Origin: Flavobacterium sp. N1994 | GTDB taxonomy: Bacteria; Bacteroidota; Bacteroidia; Flavobacteriales; Flavobacteriaceae | Length of the DNA: 64,000 nt | Reading direction: 5' to 3' | Assembly (NCBI RefSeq): GCF_025947145.1 | Contig: NZ_CP109999.1 | Coordinates: forward strand, 248,001-312,000 | Part shown: positions 36,506 to 44,602 of the stretch, piece by piece | Layout: each line of letters starts with the position of its first letter | Position numbering within the stretch: position 1 is the first letter of the stretch | The notes under the pieces: generated by a model | The model's database searches: none | Told to the model about the DNA's origin: nothing | What the model saw: the letters and a program-made list of their open reading frames with translations, nothing else | Translations under genes and position numbers: made by a program

Positions 36506-36731
36506 CTAATTTGTATATCCTCGCTATTTTGGAGTGGTAGTAACTGGAATTTACTCTCTTTTTATATAATCCGCCAAAGGCATGCTAAAAACAATGAAAA
36601 TGGGGTAAAAACCAACAGGGGTTTCCCTGCTGCCAAACTATTAGGACTAAAGTTGATGAGATACTTCCTTCGTCAGTATGACAAAGTGTGATGACATTTA
36701 AACAAAAAACTCCGATTTGCCTTGGAGGCTT
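36506..36731 (-). repeat. Dispersed intergenic repeat (copy 2) with degenerate head element
   Basis: A gene-free stretch that aligns with 34640-34812. At 36506-36590 lies a head element whose -33 (CAAA at 36575-36578) is intact but whose -7 is TAAATTCC on the minus strand, probably inactive. At about 36598-36650 it carries an extra insert with a CAGGG/CCCTG hairpin. At 36653-36692 lies the GATGAGATAC...GTGTGAT segment, and at 36708-36731 a decayed terminator hairpin. No supported gene occurs between 36435 and 36798. Confidence 0.7.
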
Positions 36732-36798
36732 TAATTATAAATTTACTAAAACTAAAACGTGAACTCACTGCAAAATTTACAATTGTTTGAGACGGTTG

Positions 36799-37362
36799 TT
36801 AACTTTTGCCATGGCTATCTAGTACTAATTTCTTTAAATCATATTTTAATATAATATGCGTAGTCAAAACTGGAGGATTCCCTGCAAAATTATCTCGTAT
36901 TGTAGTAAAATATATAGTTTGTTTATCAAATATGAAAATTCGGCAAGTTTTATCAGTAGGCCTCATACTTATAAAACCAGAGGCATCAAATATGTATAAA
37001 TCCTTAGTGCTTTTAGAATTTTGAGACATTACATAGCCAAGCTTTTCACAATATTCTTTGACCAACTTCTTATTTTTAGCCTTTTCATTTTGCGTTATAA
37101 TTTTCGAGAGACATTTTTCTGTTGCTTTTCTGTAAATTCCATATATACTAATTAAACTAACAATGAAAAGCAAATAATATTCACTTCCTGTTTTTATTTT
37201 ATTTCTATATGGATCAAAATAAACTAAAAATGGCATGATGAATACAATACAGAAAAAAAAATAAACACACAATGAATCAAATTTCTCAAACCACTTTTCT
37301 GGATAGATTAATTTCTTTTGCTCAAGGCTTTTATTAATATCGATGTCTTTTAAATTTCGCAT
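36799..37362 (-). CDS. Two-TM membrane protein, unknown function
   Basis: A 187-residue protein with two adjacent hydrophobic segments (about 31-48 and 64-78), then a cytosolic or periplasmic tail. The tail has DKTCRIFIFDKQTIYFTTIRDN, shortened as CRIFIFDKQTIYFTTI, and ends LILDSHGKS-like. I do not recognise a family. It is preceded by head element C and followed by the degenerate terminator of repeat copy 2, so it forms a single-gene unit. AT-rich composition and lack of known relatives fit an accessory gene. Confidence 0.55.
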   Translation of the reverse strand: MRNLKDIDINKSLEQKKLIYPEKWFEKFDSLCVYFFFCIVFIMPFLVYFDPYRNKIKTGSEYYLLFIVSLISIYGIYRKATEKCLSKIITQNEKAKNKKLVKEYCEKLGYVMSQNSKSTKDLYIFDASGFISMRPTDKTCRIFIFDKQTIYFTTIRDNFAGNPPVLTTHIILKYDLKKLVLDSHGKS

Positions 37363-37382
37363 GTAATGGTTGCATTAATCTT

Positions 37383-37450
37383 ACATAACCCCGTCATTTT
37401 GTAGCGGTATTACCTCAAATATACCCTCTTTTATATATAAGCTGTCACTT
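37383..37450 (-). promoter_or_regulatory. Head element C, promoter-bearing
   Basis: Minus-strand TATATTTG (37416-37423), then a tail with AATACCGCTACAAAATGACG related to element B. The -33 position holds GTGAC instead of TTTG, so this copy may be weak. It lies 21 bases upstream of the 36799-37362 gene. Confidence 0.5.
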
Positions 37451-37513
37451 ACTACCTAGAACATACAACCTACAACCTACAACTAAGGAATTATAGAGGA
37501 GTAGCGGTATAAA

Positions 37514-38071
37514 TTATTCTGACTGTTCTTGTTCTGCTTGGATTCTTTTTAGTTCTTCCAATTCATCTTGACTCACTACCCAAGTTTTGGACCATTTATC
37601 ATGCCATCCGTAGCTGTATTTATTGCCAGTACAGGAAAAAGGTTCAAAGGGTACCACTCGAATTAAAGATCTTAAAAGTATGGTCATTGAATCGGGGGCA
37701 TTGCCATATTCGTCAATTACCCTGCATTTAGTAATAAATTTTCCTGGTGTTCTTTGCCAAATGGATTCAAAGATGGCATAATAAAACACGTAGAGAAAAG
37801 CATTAAAAGCCAAATTGAAGGCACTTGCTTGAAGATCCGTATCAAATGTTATGCTAACATTGGCATTTTCTAGCAGATGACCTATAGCTATGAGTAAAAG
37901 GCGAAATAAAATTATATCAATAATATAATGTCCTATTCGTTTAGTCACCTCAACGCTTTTGACTTGACGTTGCAATATATATTCTTCAGCATCGCGTTCC
38001 CGATTGCCGTATTCATCCATAACATATACTGTTCCTAATCTTGTTTCTGTTAACTCTGTGATTTTTTTCAT
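37514..38071 (-). CDS. RDD-family membrane protein
   Basis: A 185-residue protein with an RDD domain. Two or three membrane segments lie at about 45-65, 85-105 and possibly 138-150, with the arginine/aspartate-rich start ATKRIGHYIIDI-like (KRIGHYIIDIILF) and WQRTPGKFITKCRVIDEYG after the second helix. Function in this family is unknown, with transport suggested. It lies between element D and head element C as part of the larger minus-strand accessory unit. The C-terminal Glu/Gln-rich tail is probably cytosolic. Confidence 0.8.
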   Translation of the reverse strand: MKKITELTETRLGTVYVMDEYGNRERDAEEYILQRQVKSVEVTKRIGHYIIDIILFRLLLIAIGHLLENANVSITFDTDLQASAFNLAFNAFLYVFYYAIFESIWQRTPGKFITKCRVIDEYGNAPDSMTILLRSLIRVVPFEPFSCTGNKYSYGWHDKWSKTWVVSQDELEELKRIQAEQEQSE

Positions 38072-38093
38072 ATAGATGATTAAGCTTGCTTAC

Positions 38094-38145
38094 AACGTGC
38101 TGACGCCTTTCCTCTTTGGTTGTAAATATTTAGAAATATCTTTTT
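38094..38145 (-). repeat. Junction element D
   Basis: The element runs from the shared AACGT end (38094-38098, 23 bases upstream of the RDD start) to an AT-rich segment at 38119-38145 that matches element E at 25 of 27 bases (GTTGTAAATAT, then TAGAAATATC). In the direction of transcription it lies just before the next start codon, like the other junctions. No 5' half with CAGCCATTG is visible here. Confidence 0.6.
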
Positions 38146-38203
38146 AGAGGGTTATGGTTTATAAAGTATATGAGGTGGTGCTTGAAAGGGGTTTTATTAG
38201 AAG

Positions 38204-38683
38204 TTATTCTATTTGCTTTTCAATTTCAATTAGTGCTTCTTGAAATCCAATTGGATAGTTACCTTTTATAAATTCAGATACCATACAGTCTTTAATTATT
38301 AAATTAGTTTCCTTACTTGTTAATTTTTTCGATACAAAATCACAATTCTTAATTTGAATTTGTCCTTTACTTCTATAAACAACTATGAAAATACACCCAT
38401 TTTTTGATTGTTTAACCAATGCTGACGTGTAATCTGAAATATTTTTATATGGTAAAATCGAATTGATTGTAACGATTATAATTGTTACGCCTGTTTTGTC
38501 CTTAATTGATTTTAATGTAGATGTTAAGCTTTCTTCTTGCCATGGGTATAATATTTCGTCAACATCATTAACAAATTTTTCTATTTCAGGTAACTTGTTT
38601 GTTTCATCAAAGTTTTTAATTTCGTTTTGACTAAAACTGAAACTAAAAAAGAATAGTATAATAATTGTAAGTGTTCTTTTCAA
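38204..38683 (-). CDS. TPM-domain secreted protein
   Basis: A 159-residue protein with a Sec signal peptide (about 1-18, SFSFSQ end) and a TPM domain (formerly DUF477). YPWQEESLTSTLKSIKDKTGVTI, shortened as SLTSTLKSIKDKTGVTIIIV, is the first helix-strand, followed by GCIFIVVYRSKGQIQIKN. No C-terminal membrane helix is present, unlike many TPM proteins. In plants and cyanobacteria the domain is linked to photosystem repair; in bacteria its role is unclear. It lies between junction elements D and E. Confidence 0.8.
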   Translation of the reverse strand: MKRTLTIIILFFFSFSFSQNEIKNFDETNKLPEIEKFVNDVDEILYPWQEESLTSTLKSIKDKTGVTIIIVTINSILPYKNISDYTSALVKQSKNGCIFIVVYRSKGQIQIKNCDFVSKKLTSKETNLIIKDCMVSEFIKGNYPIGFQEALIEIEKQIE

Positions 38684-38707
38684 AAGTATTGAGGTTTAAT
38701 TGTTTAT

Positions 38708-38776
38708 AACGTTACATGTGTTCAGGCAATGAAGTCTTTATTGTTTAGTTGTAAATATATAGAAATATCCTTTTTT
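38708..38776 (-). repeat. Junction element E
   Basis: It runs from the shared AACGT end (38708-38712, 25 bases before the TPM start) to an AT-rich segment starting GTTGTAAA at 38748. That segment matches element D at 25 of 27 bases and element A at about 23 of 27. In minus orientation it follows the stop codon of the hydrolase gene. Confidence 0.6.
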
Positions 38777-38792
38777 ATTTTCATTCTGTATC

Positions 38793-40100
38793 TTAGTTGA
38801 AAATGTCATAAAACCTCCAATAGGCAAATAGTCCAATTAGTATAAGGTAAATAAGATTGTTTAGGGTAAATAGTCCTGTGGCAAAGAAACTCCAACTTTT
38901 CTCTTTTATTAGTTTGTAATTCATCACACCAAAAGGGATTATCAGCAGTAGTACTAGGAATGGTAGGTATGAAGTTACACTTATAAAAATATTTTTTGGG
39001 TCTTTATAGGGTGCTGGAAAGTAAAAAACGGAAATGGGTCCGCTTAACACATACATATAATAGCATAGCATTAGGCCAATAGGAAACAGCATTAGTTGTA
39101 GATAAGCATACTTTTTAGGCTCCCTTCTTCTGAAATACTGGATTAGAAAGAATAGGGAAGTCAGTAAAAAAAATCCGGCACAAGCTATTATAAATAGGCC
39201 TATTACCATGCTGTCTTTTGGGGTTTTGTAATGGCGTAGTTTTTCGAATTCAGGGTTATGCGGGAATAGTGTTTCTATTGGAATTATGTGGTCGCCCTTT
39301 TTTAATTCCTCGCTTAGGTTGAATTGAACGGTGGTCTTATAGTTGTGGTAAAAATATAAGTTTACCGTTCCGTTCTTTAAGTCCCATATAGACGAAAGTA
39401 AAGTTCCATCTCCAATTTTTTGTCTGCAAACGTGCATCGTATCCGATAATGCGGTGCAGAACTGTAGTGTGGTGTCGATGCCGTTCTTTAAAAACGCTAC
39501 TCCTTTACGGTATCGGTCTACTTTATTGGCATTTTGTTCTGGCGTTATGGAAGGGCAGAAGTTGGATATCACATAAGTCGGTTTGTTTCCGATAGTCAAT
39601 ATATAAGGCTCAACCACAAGATATTTCCCAGATTTATCTACATAAATAAAAACATCTTCCATGAAATAGCTGTGATCATACTGGCTAATATATTTTTGGA
39701 CCTCTTCTACTGTTTTGCAAGTGTGTAAAATGTCTTTCAAATATTGGGTGGGGTTGGCTATAGTTTTTTTGTTGGCAAAGGGTTCTTGCTGGGGGTGGTA
39801 GGAAACCAATCTTTCAAAGGCGAGCCCCATTTCATTCATTCCGGATTGGGGTGCGTATCCGTTGGCTCCGTCAAATCTTGAACCTGTAAATGCAGCTCCG
39901 TATTTACCGTTACCTCTTCCTTTTTCAAACCAAATATGAGGTGTTACTCTCCAAGCATCTTCGTTGCTTCCTAATATGGTCTTATTCCCAATGGTAATTT
40001 TATATCCACTACAGGCCATACTGTCTTGTGAAACGGCAAAGGTTATAACCATCAATAAGATAAGTTTCACCGTTTGTAATTTTTTTATTGTCGTCATCAT
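38793..40100 (-). CDS. Choloylglycine-hydrolase-like protein with C-terminal membrane domain
   Basis: A 435-residue protein fusing an Ntn-type linear-amide hydrolase (C45/choloylglycine fold) to about 130 residues of membrane helices. The signal peptide ends at about residue 29 in SMACSGYKITIG, so cleavage would expose Cys30 as the N-terminal nucleophile; GSNEDAW and the later RLVSYHPQ follow. The C-terminal region has about four helices (about 305-325, 345-360, 375-395, 410-430). It may degrade an amide-containing envelope or host-derived compound at the membrane; substrate is not evident. It lies between junction elements F and E. Confidence 0.75.
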   Translation of the reverse strand: MMTTIKKLQTVKLILLMVITFAVSQDSMACSGYKITIGNKTILGSNEDAWRVTPHIWFEKGRGNGKYGAAFTGSRFDGANGYAPQSGMNEMGLAFERLVSYHPQQEPFANKKTIANPTQYLKDILHTCKTVEEVQKYISQYDHSYFMEDVFIYVDKSGKYLVVEPYILTIGNKPTYVISNFCPSITPEQNANKVDRYRKGVAFLKNGIDTTLQFCTALSDTMHVCRQKIGDGTLLSSIWDLKNGTVNLYFYHNYKTTVQFNLSEELKKGDHIIPIETLFPHNPEFEKLRHYKTPKDSMVIGLFIIACAGFFLLTSLFFLIQYFRRREPKKYAYLQLMLFPIGLMLCYYMYVLSGPISVFYFPAPYKDPKNIFISVTSYLPFLVLLLIIPFGVMNYKLIKEKSWSFFATGLFTLNNLIYLILIGLFAYWRFYDIFN

Positions 40101-40109
40101 AATTGGTAT

Positions 40110-40303
40110 AACGTGTGATTTGATTTTTTATTGTTTGATTTTGTGGTTGAAGGGTGGTTGTAAAAAGTAGTTAACGAATCGTCCGTTTGCTGAGAGTAGC
40201 GTTATTCTATCGCGGAACATTTAAATATATTAAAAATTTCCCGTAGCCGTGAACTTTCCAAAAAAAACCGAAATCAGCCATTGCTACACGGTTGTTACAA
40301 GAC
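40110..40303 (-). repeat. Junction element F
   Basis: The element fills the gap between the 40308-40955 stop codon and the hydrolase start (40100). It has CAGCCATTG at 40275-40283, shared with element A. GTTGTAAA at 40157-40164 and AACGT at 40110-40114 are also shared. Minus-strand CCGTGTAGC and GGCTACGGG can fold with a 2-base bulge, giving an inner stem. Its AACGT end lies 9 bases before the hydrolase start codon. Confidence 0.6.
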
Positions 40304-40307
40304 GTTT

Positions 40308-40955
40308 TTATTCTGAAGCGACTTTAAATTTAATGTTTATATTTTCACTGCTTTTTAATTTCTCTTTGGTTATCATCTCGCCTTTAAAATTGTAAAAATA
40401 CTTTTCTATAATAAGCCCATTTGGGATATTTTTTCTGCTTTTCCATACTTCATATGCAGTGCAAAAGGTCAACAAAGGTTTGATGTTTGCAGAGGTATCA
40501 ATTACATAGATTTCTCTACCAAGTTTTTTCTTCTTTTCATTTTTTATTACATTGTTTCTCAACATAAAACGTTTGCAAGTTCTATTGTTTAAAACGGTAT
40601 CTTTTAATTCTTCAAAATCATAATTGTCAACTTGAAATTTATATGGGTTTTGATATGGTAATAACGTTCCATTTTTCAATAGAATTTCAGATTTTGTTAA
40701 ATCTTCATGTTTTATTTGGCCTTTCCAGTAAATTCCATTTTGATCCAAAAGTGTAACATCTTCTCTATTATTATCAAAAGTATTGTTAGTAGAAAAGTAG
40801 CTGTTGTCTTGCTCATTTAAAAAATAAGAAACAAGATGGTTTTTCTTTTGGTTTTTTAAATCGGTAATTTCATAAGTCAATTTTCGATTGAAATTGTACT
40901 CATAAGTTTGAGATAAAAAGAATAAACAAAACCCTATTTTTAGCAGTGTCGTCAT
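40308..40955 (-). CDS. Secreted protein, unknown function
   Basis: A 215-residue protein with a probable signal peptide (about 1-20, FLSQTYEY end). The mature part is beta-rich, with repeated charged segments (NNNTFDNNREDVTLLDQNG and TCKRFMLRNNVIKNEKKKKLG, both shortened). I do not recognise a family; the content of Asn and Lys suggests a small surface or periplasmic protein. It is the first gene of the longest minus-strand accessory unit and is headed by element G with a TACATTTG -7. Confidence 0.6.
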   Translation of the reverse strand: MTTLLKIGFCLFFLSQTYEYNFNRKLTYEITDLKNQKKNHLVSYFLNEQDNSYFSTNNTFDNNREDVTLLDQNGIYWKGQIKHEDLTKSEILLKNGTLLPYQNPYKFQVDNYDFEELKDTVLNNRTCKRFMLRNNVIKNEKKKKLGREIYVIDTSANIKPLLTFCTAYEVWKSRKNIPNGLIIEKYFYNFKGEMITKEKLKSSENINIKFKVASE

Positions 40956-40964
40956 AAAATGGCT

Positions 40965-41079
40965 TGTAACTTGTATACCCCCGTTACTTTATCCACTGTA
41001 TACAACCCTTTTTTGGTTGACAGTTCCTATTTTGTAACTGTATTCAATCAAATGTACTATTATTTTTAAAACTGCTAAA
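40965..41079 (-). promoter_or_regulatory. Head element G, promoter-bearing with an insert
   Basis: Minus-strand TACATTTG (41049-41056) then GTTACAAAATA as in element B, but with about 46 extra bases before the conserved end GTATACAAGTTACAAGCC near the 40308-40955 start. The -33 has TTTAG. It is the first promoter of the longest accessory unit. Confidence 0.55.
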
Positions 41080-41096
41080 TGTATAAAAGGATTTTT

Positions 41097-41395
41097 ATTA
41101 GATTTTCCATCTTCTTTTTATGTTGTTCTATATTGGTTTGATATTCGTTCGGTAAAAGGTCCATTTTGCCAAAACGCTACCGAACGAATATCGAACATGT
41201 ATCGAACAAACTACACTTAATGATCGAACAAAGAGACAATATAGGACAAAACCGGACATTATCGGACATGCTAATGGCACTATGGGTTGTCTAATAGAAA
41301 AGGGATTTGCTATATAACAGTTAGAAAAGTTTACAAAAAAACTCCGAGTTCCCTCGAAGTTGTTATATAAAATAGATGAGAGATCTAGAGTTAAA
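41097..41395. other. Gene-free boundary region with 15-bp inverted repeat and short phased repeats
   Basis: No supported gene occurs between 40956 and 41395. A perfect 15-bp inverted repeat GATATTCGTTCGGTA / TACCGAACGAATATC lies at 41140-41154 and 41178-41192 with a 23-base loop. Further short copies of TCGAACA and GGACA follow at roughly helical intervals to about 41272. The terminator of ridA lies at 41340-41361. Confidence 0.6.
41340..41361 (-). terminator. Terminator of ridA
   Basis: Stem AACTCCGAG / CTCGAAGTT (one mismatch) with a 4-base loop and a T-run on the minus strand, 35 bases after the ridA stop. The stem resembles the hairpins in the dispersed repeats. Confidence 0.7.
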
Positions 41396-41782
41396 CTACT
41401 TCACTGCAATCATCGAAATCTCCACATTCACGCCTTTAGGTAAGCCTGCAACTTGAACGGTTTCACGGGCAGGGGCAGCAGCTTCGTCAAAGTATTGAGA
41501 GTAAACGGCATTTATTCGGGCAAAGTCGCCCATGTTCATGATGAAGATGGTTGTTTTTATTACGTGGTCAAAAGTCATCTCGGCAGCGGCTAAAACGGCT
41601 TTCATGTTTTCCATGACTTGCTTAGTTTCGGTTTCAATGTCATCCAAAATTAACTCCATCGTAACAGGGTCCAAGGCAATTTGCCCCGAAGTATACAAAG
41701 TATTCCCCACTAAAACGGCTTGGTTATAAGGGCCAATAGGAGCTGGAGCCTTATCTGTAAAAATTATCTTTTTATCACTCAT
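41396..41782 (-). CDS. ridA: RidA-family reactive enamine/imine deaminase
   Basis: A 128-residue RidA (YjgF/YER057c/UK114) trimer subunit. Start MSDKKIIFTDKAPAPIGPYNQAV, shortened as APAPIGPYNQAV, with the family SGQIALDP block and PARETVQVAGLP holding the catalytic Arg (about 107). It hydrolyses 2-aminoacrylate and similar enamines that would damage PLP enzymes. It follows lptD by 16 bases on the same strand, possibly co-transcribed; the main role is housekeeping. Confidence 0.96.
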   Translation of the reverse strand: MSDKKIIFTDKAPAPIGPYNQAVLVGNTLYTSGQIALDPVTMELILDDIETETKQVMENMKAVLAAAEMTFDHVIKTTIFIMNMGDFARINAVYSQYFDEAAAPARETVQVAGLPKGVNVEISMIAVK

Positions 41783-41798
41783 AATTCAAAACTTAAAA

Positions 41799-44531
41799 CT
41801 ATCTAATAACTCTATCCGCTTGGTTACGTTTATCCCACTTAATATCACTCAAGACGCCCGCTTTAATTCCGATAAAGAAGCCCCAATACGGGTTATCTCC
41901 GAAAGGAACCCAATTGAAATCCATACGCCAACTCAGCAAATCTCTTTCAAAACGAAGCTGAGTAAAAGTCACTCCTTTTTGTACAAAGTCATATCCACTG
42001 GAAACTCCAATCTTCCATTTTGGTGTTAAATCGGTATTCATAGAAACCATCAAGGAATTTCCGGTTATTTTCTTCTCCCGATTGCTGTTCGAATACGTCA
42101 AGGAGTAGGCGAGGTTCATGTCCCAGGGTAATTTGTATTTAAAAAACTCGGAAGGCGTTTCCTCCTTGTTTTTATTATCTTCCCCAAACTGACTCTGTCG
42201 CCGGTCGCTCAAATCTACACTGCTACCAAATAAATCATCTTTACGACCTCCGTTTTTTTCGGTTTGACTGTCTTTCTTTTTCTTTTCATCATCCACATCG
42301 CTACTAGAGAAGGCGTAGTTCAAAGTCATATTGGCACTAGTCATTCTGAACAAACTTCCACCATTATCAATGTTCCATGTATTGATACGTTTTCCAGTGT
42401 TGTTTATGGCATAAGGGTCGAGTGTAGCGGCAAAGTTCACGTTCATTTTCTTATTTAACAATTGTGTTCCACCACTAACACGCATAGGCGACCACTTAAG
42501 GGAATCGGCAGAAATATCGTAATTGGTGGAGAAATTTAAATTGTTCAACAGCATGATTTTCTTAGGCTCCGTTTTCGTCGAATCTTTATCGGTTACCTTA
42601 GCTTCAAAAGTATTACTCAAGCTGAATCCCACATTGTTTGACATTACTCTTCCTGGGGCACCAAAAATACCACCATCAAATCGGGTATAATCTTTTCTAA
42701 TGGTTCCGGTTCCATCAGGATCATAGGTGTCGTAATATTTAGAGAAACTTGGCGTGTAACTATAAGAAACATTCGGACGCATGACATGTCGAATAGCCTG
42801 AATCCTTTTATTTTCGCCAAAGTTGAAGGTTCCATAAATAGTAGTTCCCAATCCAAAGGAAAGCGAATACGTTCTAAAAGCATCAAAACCTTGTACGATA
42901 TCATCTACTACTTTGTTTTGGGCAGGGTCATAGCGTTTTCTTATGGTTTTTAAATACCACACTTCGTTATAATTCATAGCCGTAGTAGCACTAAAATGTT
43001 TGAATACTTTGAAATTAGTACTTAAAGGAATGCTGTGTTGGAAACCGACTTTAGCATCTTGAAACATCTTAGGTTTAAAGAACAGTGAATCGGTAGTGGT
43101 GATTTGGTTTTCCGCTCTTAGGTTGTATTGTAAATTGATGTTTTTGAAGAAGCCTTTCTTTACGCCATCTTTTGGTGCAAAAGGATACATACGGTCGACA
43201 CTAAGTTGAAGGGTTGGCAGCGTCATATTAATTTGTTCCGTATTCGTATTCTGCGAATGCGTAGCCGTTAAAGACAAATTGACTTGCGGAATAGAATTAA
43301 AAGTCTTGGAATAGGAAATGGAAGAGCTTAAGGTGTTGTTTAATCTCCCTCCGATATTACTTTGATTGATGGAATTCACAAAATACTTACTACTACCCAA
43401 ATTCACCGAAGCTGAAAAACGAGAGTTCGGATTTGACTTCGAGTCTTTAGAATGCGTCCACTGAATATTGTAGATATTGGTTCTGGAATAATCAGGATAG
43501 CCTCTTTCGCTATTGATTAGGTTTTCAATTCTTAGATTCAAATTCCCCAAAAACCGATACTTCTTGGCATAAGAGGATTGAAACCTTAAAGCATAACTTC
43601 CGTTGGTGTAATAATCGCCCAATATGGCTAAATCATAATTGTCACTCAAGGCAAAATAATACCCTCCATTTTGCAAAGAGAATCCTCTGGTATTACTGTC
43701 GCTATAAGTTGGGATAATCAAACCCGAACGACTTTTTTCTGTCATTGGAAAGAAGGCAAACGGCAGGGCTAGAGGAGTAGGGACATCGGCAATCACCATG
43801 TGCGTTAAGCCTACCACTACTTTTTTACCGGGTACCATTTTTACTTTACTGGTTTGGAAATAATATTCAGGATTATCGATGTCTTTGGCCGTTGTAAATC
43901 GAGCACTTTTCATAAAGTACACCGAGTCATTTTCTTTTTTGGTTACTTGAGCCTTTACATTAAACTCCCCTTGGTTAGTTCTTGAATTCCAAACCAATGC
44001 CTTTTTCGTCTTGTAATTAAAACGAATAGAATCGGGTTCCACAATATTGTTTCCTTGTTTGAAAACAGGTCTTTGCGTTAAAGCACCCGTAGAATCTTTT
44101 ATTCGGCCTGCGTAGACTTCATTTTTTTGGTAATCAAAAATAATAATCCCCGATTTTAATTCGATATCCTGATAATACAATTCGGCTTTATCGTATAAGG
44201 TCACCAGCTTTTTCTTTTGGTCAATCTTGGCCGACTTCAGGGCTTTGTATTTTACTTTACCTTCTAGAATAGGCTTTTTCTTTTTGATGCTATCTAGTTT
44301 GATAGTATCTGTGGATTTTGGGTTGGTTACAACCTCTTTTTTAGGGGTATCTTTTTGATTTTTAGAGGCAAAAGATTTCTTTTTTTTGGGTAGCTCTTGT
44401 GGGTATGTTTTTAGGTTTCCTAATGTTAGGAAAATTGTTAAAAAAACGATATAAAATAAGTTTCTTTGCAACGGTTTAATGCTATTTTTGTAGAAATATG
44501 GCTTGATTTTTGACGAGGCAAACTTAAACAA
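41799..44531 (-). CDS. lptD: LptD-like LPS transport outer-membrane protein
   Basis: A 910-residue outer-membrane protein of the Bacteroidota LptD/OstA type. An N-terminal signal or anchor (about 20-45) is followed by an OstA-like jellyroll (about 80-230, KYKALKSAKIDQKKKLVTLYDKAELYYQD as part) that stacks with LptA/C, and then a large C-terminal beta-barrel with alternating hydrophobic strands. LALPFAFFPMTEKSRSGLIIPTY marks the barrel start (shortened). It inserts lipooligosaccharide into the outer leaflet. It is convergent with the accessory region and divergent from the amidase genes. Confidence 0.85.
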   Translation of the reverse strand: MFKFASSKIKPYFYKNSIKPLQRNLFYIVFLTIFLTLGNLKTYPQELPKKKKSFASKNQKDTPKKEVVTNPKSTDTIKLDSIKKKKPILEGKVKYKALKSAKIDQKKKLVTLYDKAELYYQDIELKSGIIIFDYQKNEVYAGRIKDSTGALTQRPVFKQGNNIVEPDSIRFNYKTKKALVWNSRTNQGEFNVKAQVTKKENDSVYFMKSARFTTAKDIDNPEYYFQTSKVKMVPGKKVVVGLTHMVIADVPTPLALPFAFFPMTEKSRSGLIIPTYSDSNTRGFSLQNGGYYFALSDNYDLAILGDYYTNGSYALRFQSSYAKKYRFLGNLNLRIENLINSERGYPDYSRTNIYNIQWTHSKDSKSNPNSRFSASVNLGSSKYFVNSINQSNIGGRLNNTLSSSISYSKTFNSIPQVNLSLTATHSQNTNTEQINMTLPTLQLSVDRMYPFAPKDGVKKGFFKNINLQYNLRAENQITTTDSLFFKPKMFQDAKVGFQHSIPLSTNFKVFKHFSATTAMNYNEVWYLKTIRKRYDPAQNKVVDDIVQGFDAFRTYSLSFGLGTTIYGTFNFGENKRIQAIRHVMRPNVSYSYTPSFSKYYDTYDPDGTGTIRKDYTRFDGGIFGAPGRVMSNNVGFSLSNTFEAKVTDKDSTKTEPKKIMLLNNLNFSTNYDISADSLKWSPMRVSGGTQLLNKKMNVNFAATLDPYAINNTGKRINTWNIDNGGSLFRMTSANMTLNYAFSSSDVDDEKKKKDSQTEKNGGRKDDLFGSSVDLSDRRQSQFGEDNKNKEETPSEFFKYKLPWDMNLAYSLTYSNSNREKKITGNSLMVSMNTDLTPKWKIGVSSGYDFVQKGVTFTQLRFERDLLSWRMDFNWVPFGDNPYWGFFIGIKAGVLSDIKWDKRNQADRVIR

Positions 44532-44602
44532 TATTTTCGGTCAAAAATAAGGAAATATAAGTTTTATAGCCTTTGTGTTTTAATTAAAATTAACTTTTGG
44601 AG

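Noticed and set aside
36458..36691. 77-codon plus-strand frame
   Set aside because: It runs across the dispersed repeat copy 2, including a degenerate promoter element on the other strand, and has no protein features.
33656..40955. Prophage or conjugative element
   Set aside because: No capsid, terminase, relaxase, integrase or transfer genes are visible; only small accessory genes and repeats are present.
42264..42904. Small frames within the lptD region on either strand
   Set aside because: They overlap the continuous lptD frame and have no independent support.
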